A DNA stretch of 64,000 nucleotides from Owenia fusiformis (lineage: Eukaryota > Annelida > Polychaeta > Sabellida > Oweniidae): positions 24,814,455-24,878,454 of the forward strand of contig CAIIXF020000002.1 in the NCBI GenBank assembly GCA_903813345.2. The letters run 5' to 3'. The notes under the pieces were generated by a model. That model was not told the DNA's origin. It did not search any database and saw nothing but the letters and a program-made list of their open reading frames with translations. Positions 44,726 through 53,836 of this stretch are shown here, in pieces; position 1 is the first letter of the stretch; each line of letters begins with the position of its first letter. The position numbers and the translations under genes are program-made.

Positions 44726-45337
44726 GTACTCATGGTGAAAGATATGACTGTATTAAATCACTTGCCCTGCTGCACATGGTCTTTTCATCAAAGTGCACCC
44801 TGACCTTAATTCATTTTTAGATCTTTCATATAAACAAATACTATGTCTACATGTCCATCCGATGCTATTAGCAAAATCCCCTATTTCTGCATCTTTCTTT
44901 TGTCTATTCTTGTAAAGAGAATTAGTTTGGTCATAAGAAAATGACCTATCTGCAAAGAAATTGGCAATTTTTCTTCTATTTCAAGCTGAGACATACACGA
45001 TTAATGTGAACATAAGCTAAGAACGACTTTATCAACCCACCCATCCACTCACCCGACCATTCAAATGTGTGTCGTTGTTTTTCAGTAAGCTTAATCGTTC
45101 CATTTATGATTTATAAAAAGTGTCTGTGTAGTAATTATAATTGCTTACCTCATTATTTTTAAAACCTTTATATCACTTTATAAGTAATCATTATTGCGAT
45201 TTATGTTACCAAGGAATTATTTAGCAAAATGGTAATAATTGAGATTTAAAGAGGTTTCCTATGAGGTTAATAAAAGGTTATAGGCATTCTTGATTTTCTT
45301 AATTTTTTTCAAACTCCCCTGCAAGTTTAATTCGATC
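44726..45337. other. Gene-free stretch
   Basis: Short frames only; nothing recognised. Confidence 0.4.
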
Positions 45338-46540
45338 ACAAACTGCGTGCCTAAGAACATTGGATCATTTAAGTTGGAGTGTGTATTTTGAAACGTTATT
45401 TAAAGACATTTATCCTGCATTGTTTTCTTGTTCAATGCGTTCATTCTGTGGCGAATATACGAATCTTGCAAATACTAGGAAAAACTGTGTGCAAATGAAT
45501 TTTAGTTTTAAAACATAAGCAGATTAATGGCATTTTCGTCACTGATTTAATGGGAATTTATACGTAAATCGATCTAGCACTTTAAACATAAATGACAAAT
45601 ACTTTAGACTCGTTTTATATTTATATTTTATATTTAATTCCTTACACATTTATCATGTTTGATTCAAAATATTTCGAAATAAAACAGATAATCAGGAGAT
45701 TAAAAAGAAATAAACCACAAACTGCGCGCCTATTTTAGGCAGAAATTACAATCTGTGCGCATACACTATTAAAACTACATATTATCATTGGAATTTCTAC
45801 AGAGGTACGTGTAGGTGTTTTCGATGTAGCTTTGGAAATTTTGCTTTATCGTCAGATTTTATGAGATTTTCATATTGAAAGTCAAAATGTATGATAGAAG
45901 TGACAATTAAGTTGGGAACGAAAAAAACATTTATTTTCAGATCACCATCTTGGTGGATGGACTCTCATAGTGTTTCAATTATGGGGTTCTACTATTAGAC
46001 ACATATATGCCTTGTATGGCCCTTATGTCCTCTAATAATACAAAACAAGCTTGGATAGGCAAGCAGTTTTGAAATATTAGGCACGCAGTTTGGGAAATAC
46101 ATGTGAATATAGGCGCGCAGTTTGACAAGAAAAATGTTTAAATCACGTTTATGGCGTATTATCGTTTTGAACACAAACTTGGCTGTTTTAATCAGATGGA
46201 GTGATCCTATATATTCTAGCATACACAGACACAATGGCTGAATAAACGGCAAATGACGATAAAAAGACATAGATATAACTTTACACTGTAAATTTTGAAC
46301 ACAGAAGTTACTTAAGACCCTTATATTGAGATAACTAGGTTTACATCGGGAAAAACATTGAGTACTATGAGTAAATTAAGTTCATCTTCACAGAATGGTA
46401 CTATCTTTAGAACGAGACTAACCTTGTATTTTTCGTATTTTGGCTCTTTTTGGGAGTCGTGTCCTCCCCGTCTCACATTTTGAAATATGCGCGCAGTTTG
46501 TCAGAGTTTCAAACTGCGTGCCTAGTAGGCACGCTGCTTG
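45338..46540. repeat. Dispersed CAAACTGCGYGCCTA motif, 8 copies in both orientations
   Basis: Forward copies lie at 45338-45353, 45717-45732, 45748-45763 (diverged) and 46510-46524. Inverse copies lie at 46078-46092, 46110-46124, 46487-46500 and 46526-46540. The last pair forms a tight palindrome around CCTAGTAGG. DNA between copies is unrelated and has no supported gene; a 91-codon minus-strand frame at 45995-46270 runs through two copies and is not convincing. Confidence 0.75.
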
Positions 46541-47236
46541 ACATGGGCATCGTGGCTCTGTTAAAATAGATCGCATTAGATATGTTAATAGAAGTAATAG
46601 AATGAAGTTTATATTGAAGTAAATCGCAATAGTACACTTATAAATAATTTAAGGTTGTAGATAATAATTAGGGCTGCCGATGGTTAACCGGTTAATGAAC
46701 TGCAGATAGTAGCTTACTCGAGTAAGAAAGGATGGGTATCGATATGGTGAACATTTTGAACACACGTTTCTCTTAAACCAGTCATCAAACAATTCTGAAA
46801 ATTTCACGCATTGTCAATTTGATGGTCATCTTTTGATTGCAGTTTTTTGTTCAAAACTGATTTCAACTTGCTCGAAATTGACTAAACCATTTTTTAAATC
46901 ATGTACAAGTTCTCAGGAGTTTTCATCTGACCTCAAATTTCAGATTTGACCTTCAATTTTGAACAAAATATTCACTCGACCGGGCGCCGGAGCAAATATT
47001 ACCTAAAAGTCCTGACTTTTTAATAAAGGAAAAAACCATCTGTTCCTTTTATTTCAGTCAAAAAATGAAAAAATACCATTGTAAAATGTACTTTTAGAAA
47101 TCATTTGCTTTATTTCAAATAGACAATTTGTAAATTGTACAACTACATTTACTTTATATTCGTACATCAGTATTAATATTTAAGCTTTTGCTGCCAATAT
47201 AAGCTAAACAATCTATCAAAAATTTAATTTGTCGAG
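46541..47236. other. Gene-free stretch with half hairpin copy
   Basis: Near 46968-47008 the string CACTCGACCGGGCGCCGGAG followed by CAAATATTACC is one arm of the hairpin family seen at 47911-48056. Nothing else is visible. Confidence 0.5.
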
Positions 47237-47880
47237 TATAGAAATTTCTATACGAGAAAAATGGCTGAATGTACAGACATTTCTATATCAGACTTAAAAT
47301 GTCCCTATAGAAATTTCTATAAGAAACAAGCTGCCCATTCGTATAGAAATTTCTATACTAGAGAAACGGATGCATGTGAAAAAAATATATTATGTCCGAT
47401 AACTGTGCATGTTCGTATAGAAATTTCTATACGAGGCAAGTACTGTATAAATATTTCTACAGCAAACCCGATAACTACCCGCATAGAAATTTCTATACAG
47501 ACAGTATAGACATTTCTATAGCTTATCCGATAACTGTCCGTATAGAAATTTCTATACGAGGCAAGTCAACAATGTATATAGAGATATCTATATTGGGGAT
47601 ATGTCTGCCTGTATAGAAATTTCTATAGCATACTCGATAACTGTCCGTATAGAAATTTCTATACGAGGCAGGTTTACGTATGTAGAGATACATGTATCTA
47701 TATTGGGGATATGTCTGCCTGTATAGAAATTTCTATAGGATACTTGATAACTGTCCGTATAGAAATTTCTATATGAAGCAAGGTTACATAGAAATACAAA
47801 TTACAAATTACATACAAACAAATTACATAGAAATATATTTACAAGAGAAATGGCTACCTGTATATGGATTTCTATAGAAG
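47237..47880. repeat. Array of TATAGAAATTTCTATA palindromes phased at ~36 bp
   Basis: The 16-bp palindrome (exact or 1-2 changes) starts at 47237, 47306, 47342, 47416, 47482, 47505, 47541, 47577, 47612, 47648, 47722 and 47758. Degenerate forms lie between and after, to about 47880. Most steps are 35-37 bp or twice that. Sequences between sites are partly shared (CGAGGCAAG, GATAACTGTCCG, GGGGATATGTCTGCCT) and partly not. Open frames through the array simply read the repeats. It is not a CRISPR: the host is an animal, and the intervening sequence is itself repetitive. Confidence 0.9.
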
Positions 47881-47910
47881 ACTTGGTGACAAGACAGCCA
47901 TGGGTAATAA

Positions 47911-48056
47911 TAATGCCTTGGTCACATTTGCTCCGAATTTTACTACGGCGCCCGGCCGATTGAGTATTATGTTCAAAATTAAATAGAATTGTAAACAAAA
48001 TACTCAATCGGCCGGGCGCCGACCGATGGTTTGGAGCAAATGTGACCACGGCATAA
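47911..48056. repeat. Hairpin element, GGTCACATTTGCTCC...GGAGCAAATGTGACC ends
   Basis: The arms hold GGTCACATTTGCTCC, CGGCGCCCGGCCGATTGAGT and the near-exact inverse, with a ~30-bp AT loop. It is the best copy of a family with further members at 34179-34321, 46968-47008 (half) and 56540-56650. Confidence 0.9.
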
Positions 48057-48187
48057 GAACAAAAATATCTATCCTTATAAGTATAAAAGAGCTCCAATGA
48101 CTTCTTAATTATAAACATGTACATTAGACAAAATGGCGGTCTGTGAAAATCTGTATGTTGTTACAAATCACAACCATAGTACTATAT

Positions 48188-48313
48188 ACAATTATTGACC
48201 TCTCCAGAGGTTTACTGTCAAAATTATATCCCGAGACTGTAAACCGAGACGTCTCGGTTTACAGTCTCGGGATATAATTTTGACAGTAAACCTCTGGAGA
48301 GGTCTATAATTGT
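48188..48313. repeat. 106-bp perfect palindrome without spacer (126 bp with one mismatch)
   Basis: 48198-48303 reads identically on both strands, centred on GAGAC/GTCTC between 48250 and 48251. Pairing resumes beyond one mismatch to 48188 and 48313. Uninterrupted palindromes of this size are unstable in most genomes, so this is probably recent, or may be an assembly artefact. Confidence 0.93.
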
Positions 48314-48317
48314 TTTG

Positions 48318-48608
48318 TTAGTCCGAAGAATATCTTAGATTTTTCTGACCCTTGAAGTTGACTTGAAGTTGGATCCAGACCCTCGAGACGTTCTTGTTGT
48401 ATTTCAGTATATCGGCAGTAAGTTCACTCAATGGAGTCAAATTACTCTCCTGGGCGAAGTCCACTAAAAGCTTTGTACAAAGTTTTAGATTTTTCTTCGT
48501 ATTTTGACTGTCTTTACTCTCTAAGAGACTTATAATATCCTCATCTACAACATTTTTGAAACGGCTAGTGCTAGCGGCGGCCATTTTATCGTCTGATAAT
48601 GACGTCAT
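48318..48608 (-). pseudogene. Crypton/DUF3504-like N-terminal fragment
   Basis: The 96-codon frame contains RFKNVVDEDIISLLESKDSQ, NTKKNLKLCTKLLVDF and a LTPLSELTADIL segment. This matches the N-terminal SAM-like part of Crypton-type tyrosine recombinases and of ZMYM/QRICH/KCTD1-related host proteins ('F..ls.e.i..ll..kds.nTkk..k....f..yl'). It then loses similarity and stops just outside the 106-bp palindrome. The catalytic core is absent. It is probably a broken Crypton copy, or one exon of a longer gene. Confidence 0.5.
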
Positions 48609-50089
48609 TTTAGTGGAATGCTGGGAATATTATTCACCGGCAATGCATTGCGCGGTGTACAGTCAAAATTATTCACCGCTCGTTGACCAATCAAAATCGA
48701 GTATTTCAACTGAGGTACTAACAATAATTATAGGTTGCCTCTTTCAGAAAAAGAGCAGAAATAGAAACAGGTTTTTACTTTTACAGAAGGACTGTCTTCA
48801 TAGAAATATCCACATGATACAAGAATGTGATCCGTAAAGAAATGCCTATATTGGTTGAAATACTTGTAGAAACCATTGATATTCTTCATAAGATTATCTT
48901 AAAACATTTTTCAATAATGACAATTACAATGGAAACAACGATGCATCTCGCATTCATGCTGCATTTACCTACTGTTACCATTCTTATAGCTTATAATTAA
49001 TTTCACTATATTATATCCAAAATGAACAATTAATGTCATGTTGATATTTTCAAGAAATAAAAATTGACAAGTTATTTTACACTTTATAACTACTACACTA
49101 GATTAACCAAGTCGTTTTTGCCTTAGATTGATCAATGTTCACAATGACCAAATCAGTTATAAATATAACTTCTAACAAATGCAGTATGCACAGAGTTACC
49201 TGATTTAAAATTGGTCATTTATATGATCCTACTATGCAAAATAGCAGCCTATCGTCACTTCCAATATCCTGTTAGAAAACTGGTATATTACAACGAGATA
49301 TGCGCATTATATCACAATGATGTGGAATGTTGCAATATTCTTGCACTGCTTTCAGAGAAATAGACTGATTGATATGCTCTCGAATATATGCTTTCAATAT
49401 TGCAAGATAGAGTACATAAATCAGATTTATGTATTGATATAGGAAAATGAAGTAAAAAATTAGATCAATATAAATCTGGAGATTGATAATAAAAAGTATC
49501 CAAATGTCCTTTGTTAGATCATATGGTATAAACTGTCCCCAGGGATGAAAATGAAAGCTGTCAGGTCTGCATCGATTCACTGAAAAATGAGGAAAAAGAA
49601 TAATTAGAACGAATAGCTTCAGCAAGTGCATGGGTGTGAGGGGCTCCCTTTGCAACTTGTTATAGTATATTGGGCAATGCAATTCTTCATCAATTTAAAA
49701 AACATTGGAGTGAATTCAATGATTCTGACCATTATTTTTATAATAACATGTCTGTAACAATTTAAATTGACAATACAGAATTAATATTATGAAATTAATG
49801 TTAGCTTTAAAGCTCTTGATAAGAAGTCTTCATAATCATGTTATCAAGTAATATGAAGTTCACCGATTTTCTGCCTCAACTTTGTCTTTTTTCTTTTCCC
49901 ATTCACATTTTCCTCAGAACAGGGCGGCCTTTTATTATCTTTTTTCTGAACTTCACCTAAAAAACATGCAATTTTTTTTATTGATTAAATGTTTATTTTG
50001 ACAACTCACACATTGTATCGAATATTTGTTTCTTTATGCACTGAATCCTCGACAAAGTTCGTTGAAATGCATTCATTTATTGACTGATG
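48609..50089. other. Mostly gene-free stretch
   Basis: Plus-strand frames here are short. On the minus strand a possible exon (49272-49579) is listed separately. Nothing else is recognised. Confidence 0.4.
49272..49579 (-). CDS. Possible exon of unknown multi-spanning protein
   Basis: A minus-strand frame follows a good acceptor (CCTCATTTTTCAG). It begins NRCRPDSFHFHPWG and contains a long hydrophobic, Tyr/Ile-rich stretch (DIWILFIINLQIYIDLIFYF and beyond) that could be two membrane segments, then an amphipathic tail. I found no clear donor or neighbouring exon, and AT-rich DNA favours such frames. It may be a chemoreceptor-like fragment or noise. Confidence 0.22.
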
Positions 50090-50245
50090 CTATATTTGAA
50101 GTTGTTCTAATTTGTACTCATCACGTATCAAATCCAATCGAAAGAGAATTTTTTTTACTTTTATTGATACTGTTGGTCTGCTTTGCAACTGTTTTGCTTT
50201 GTCCCACTCTTCCAAGAGATTGCTTCTTTCTTTTGGCAGGTTTGT
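50090..50245 (-). CDS. Possible terminal exon, basic helical peptide
   Basis: After a CTTCCAG acceptor on the minus strand, a 51-residue frame (TNLPKERSNLLEEWDKAKQL ... DLIRDEYKLEQLQI) runs to a TAG stop. Charge pattern and lack of low-complexity sequence look protein-like. It could be the last exon of a minus-strand gene, perhaps the transposase-like gene above 53715, but no linking exon is proven. Confidence 0.25.
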   Translation of the reverse strand, partial: TNLPKERSNLLEEWDKAKQLQSRPTVSIKVKKILFRLDLIRDEYKLEQLQI

Positions 50246-50755
50246 CTGGAAGCATGATTGTAACCATGATTATGCAATTCAAATTATTTAATAGTAAATT
50301 AATATGCAAAACAAAAACAAACCCTTGCACATTGAAATATCATGCCAAGTTCTCATTTTGATTAACTTTCAAATGGTTAGGGCGATATCTATACAGCCAC
50401 AAGGACCCTAAATAATTATAAGGATTTTGCCAACCGAGGACGTATGGTGTACATGTAGCCCCTATTGATAAATAACAAAAGACCTCCAAAATATGAAACC
50501 ATTAGTCCCATAGCGGCAGAGTATAAATGAAGATAAGATAAACAGATTGACCAGAATGATGCTAAATGGTCTTATCATAGGCAGTGACTAATTAATGTAA
50601 GTATAACGAAATGCTGTGTTCGAAACCAACCACAAAATGAATATAACAGATATTTGCGTACCAACTGTAAAGTGACACCTTAATAAATACAAGGACCGCT
50701 GGATACGAACCAATGTTTTGAAAGTTGTCAACATGCTTACAACATCAGTTAACTA

Positions 50756-51709
50756 CAGGGTGTTCAAAAAACGCAACCGCAATAAAACCGAATAACTTTC
50801 TAACCATAGAGTTTTGGCACCTCAAATTTGGCATAACTTATCTTCATTCAATATGTTGCAACTCTATAAGGTTTCATTAAAATCACTCCAGGCACTTTAC
50901 ATTTATGGTCATTTAAAGCACATGCTCTAAATGTTGGCCGACACTTTGCAGACACAGCTGTACTTCCCTAGAAAAATTTTGTATCACCAAATGGCTCACA
51001 CTCTTCTTGTTATTTCTTTTGTTGGGATCACCAATACTTGTAGGATCATACTGGGTAATATTATCCCTCAAAAAACCCCACAGATGGAAGTCCTGGGGGT
51101 TTATGTCAGAACAGTGTGGGGTCCATTCAATTGCCAGCCTGCGACTAACGATATCATATCGTTAACGTGTCGCCTCAGCCACCCCAGGGTCGGATGAGAG
51201 CAATAAGGTGTGGCTCTGTCTTGCTGGAACCACTGTTCATCACAAACAATGCATTTCCTCCATCCCAGGTCTGTGTAAAACTTTTTGAGAACTGTTTTGT
51301 ACCGCTCAGTGTTGATGGTGAGGGCACTTTCATTACTGTCCTCAAACCAGTAGTGCCAAATGATGGCTTAAAGCACCTAAGATTGTGTAATTTTCGCTTG
51401 AAGATTGATGGAACTTAATTTAAATGTTGCCCTTACTGTTTTCTTTCTTTGAAATTGATATGAAAATGTAAATATTCATGCATAGGACCAGCATGAAAAA
51501 ATTATGGTTTTTAAACACTGCGTTTTGAAGCATTTCTCTACTACGAATGTCTTTTGGGCAGATATCCAAGGCATTATGTCTTCCAACTAACTAACTACAG
51601 GAGCTATACATACATACTCTCCTCTTTCTTTGCTGAAAAAATGAACACAATTGGTTCAGTATTTTCCGAGATAGAGCAATTTCTTTGGGTTACGTTTTCT
51701 AACACCCTG
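50756..51709. mobile_element. Mariner/Tc1-type remnant with short inverted ends
   Basis: The ends CAGGGTGTTCAAAAAACGCA and inverse (...ACGTTTTCTAACACCCTG) are flanked by TA (50754-50755, 51710-51711). A decayed transposase lies on the minus strand. Length is 954 bp. Confidence 0.8.
51060..51240 (-). pseudogene. IS630/Tc1-mariner transposase remnant
   Basis: Minus-strand frames contain WFQQDRATPYCS near 51235 and, in another frame, PHCSDINPQDFHLWGFF near 51115-51065. These correspond to 'FQQDGATPH' and 'PPRSPDLTPxDFFLWG' of this superfamily. The two blocks are in different frames with stops after them, so the gene is dead. Confidence 0.7.
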
Positions 51710-52868
51710 TAAATGAAATAAAAGCACGTATGAACAAAACACTAGTCGAAAATTAGAATTTGTAACATGTCAGTTCAAATGATAACATTTCCCTACTCCG
51801 GACTATATTCGACAAAATAATGGCTAGTCGGTAGCCAGATGATCTTTGAATGGTCATATAACCAATTTGCCTTTACTCAGTCTGTACTTGACTTTTGATA
51901 GAATCAATTGAAATATGACCAGGAGCAGATTTCAATACCTGGCTGAGCAGTGATATATTATATTGTGCATCAAAACAGCACAACGAAAATTAAAACAACA
52001 ATTTCATAATTTATGTCACCTCTAACTTTTGACTAAATCATCTGTTTTCATACATAGCTCTTTTGAAAATAGTATGCAGCCGACTTTGATTGTAACAAGA
52101 ATTAGCAAAAAATAAAAAGTGTACAATTTATTTTTTTATTTTAGCAAACTAATTACAATAGATTATGTCAAATTCAGTCATTGGAAAGTTTGATCCATTA
52201 AATTGGTAAGTGCCACGCTTATTGGACTTCAATGGGAGAATCTGGTGAATTTAAGTGTTCAATGATGCAACCATTTGGTGTAAAAACTTATTTTAATGAT
52301 AGAGTGTTTAGAAAAAGGCGCAGCTAACTGATCTCGTAATATCACAAAATATATGCCCCAGTATTGACCTTCGTTTCCAAGCGGAGGATGAGGTACCCCA
52401 ACTCTCAATATCCTTATCTTACAATATAACAACATTTTAAGTAAACGTTATTGCTTCTAAATTACATAAATGAAATACGCTGATGATGAGTGAAATACAA
52501 TAGTTTTCCTAAAATAAGGTGTGCACTTTGGGGGTTTTATAGAAAATATAAAATATAAAATATACATGAAAAGAAACGACACGAGCCAAATTGAAATAAT
52601 TTTTTGGCTGGACGCTAGATCTGGTTCTCTCTTTAAACATACCTTCAAATAAATATATTAATTGATAATCAACCATTCTCAACGAAATCAAAGGGTATAG
52701 AACAACCTTCCATCTCCAGCCTCGGAGATAAAATCGGTTACCCGACCAATTCTGAATGAATCGGTATTAGAATTGGCCGAATCGAAAGCATCACATGACA
52801 ACGCATCTATTGGGCATACAATACTTAACATTATGGCTCTTATACCAAAGTTGTATATCCCATGGTAT
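51710..52868. other. Gene-free stretch
   Basis: Short frames only. No repeats recognised. Confidence 0.4.
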
Positions 52869-53244
52869 TACACTCCCTCCATAAGTTTGGCAACCTTAGC
52901 TACCCCATTGAATTACGTGTTATCGTCTCTCTATATTTGAATTTTTATTTTCTTAACCTGCGATGAAAATACTTATAATATTAATGGAAACGTAATCTTA
53001 TTTTATTCCCAAGATCTCCAAATCTTACCTCAATTTTACCTCAAATACAGTGGGTCAGAAATTGATCATTTGGATGAATCTTTGGATATAAAGTCAATAT
53101 TGGAAATAAAGTCAAGTTATGTTTTCCCCAATATTATAAGTATTTCTATGGCAGGTTAAGTAAATAAAAATTCAAATATAAAGAGACTTGAACACGTAGT
53201 TCAGTTAGGGAGCCATGGTTGCCAAACTTATGGATGGCAGTGTA
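52869..53244. repeat. Complete foldback miniature element
   Basis: The TACACTCCCTCCATAAGTTT ... GGTTGCCAAACTTATGG...GTGTA ends pair across ~150-bp arms (ATTTGAATTTTTATTT / AAATAAAAATTCAAAT, CATAGAAATACTT-type strings). The half copy at 3755-3902 is the same family. There is no coding sequence. Confidence 0.82.
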
Positions 53245-53714
53245 CATGTATCTCAAATGGGAAGTGACCTCAAGTTGACATCTCAATATTTGCCTGCTAC
53301 TATCAATTTCGTGAGGTCTTCAAAATTAAAGACACAAAGAAATGTCTTTGGGTAGCACACTTGTTACTCGATACAAATAAATGACCATACTTATCGCCAC
53401 TGATGACAAGAAATGGCTTCAAAGGTTTGTGACGAATTGTATCTTGCAGCTGTTGTTATTAGAAAGATATACGTGATGATGTCGTTTTTGCCGAAACTGG
53501 ATTCGCTATAAAGCTTGCTTAAAATGAATCTGTCGTTTGCATTGAACAATTTTCGAATAAAAAATAAATTTAAATTAAGGAACAAAGTTACCAGAGTTTC
53601 CGTTAGAGGACTTATTCACCCGAACTTACAAGGCAGGTTGAATGCAATTTTTAAAACATACTGAACATGATGCAACAATCATGTATGTCATTGCTAAAAA
53701 GTGGTACTACTTAC
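53245..53714. other. Intergenic or intronic DNA
   Basis: A minus-strand frame (53391-53585) could be read as a weak continuation of the gene above: in-phase after a poor CGACAG acceptor, ending in a stop. I do not trust it. Confidence 0.35.
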
Positions 53715-53836
53715 ATTTGCCTATTGTTATGCTCGTTGAGTGACTGTTTAATCAGTCTTCTTCGTTCCGGGTTCAGCGTTCTCTCAAGGCGTCTGTTTAG
53801 ACTCACACATTTATCACATTTAGTGAAACAGTTTGT
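53715..53836 (-). CDS. Transposase-like gene exon 4
   Basis: The acceptor ...TTATTTCAG and donor GTAAGT are both good. Encodes TNCFTKCDKCVSLNRRLERT and LNPERRRLIKQSLNEHNNRQ. The C-x2-C pair continues the family's metal-binding-like segment. Phase fits exon 3. Confidence 0.7.

Noticed and set aside
47237-47880. CRISPR array (16-bp palindrome every ~36 bp)
   Set aside because: Same reasons: spacers are partly shared between units and the locus is eukaryotic.
50931-51418. Plus-strand ORFs of 83-88 codons
   Set aside because: They are antisense to the transposase remnant, whose recognisable motifs are on the minus strand.
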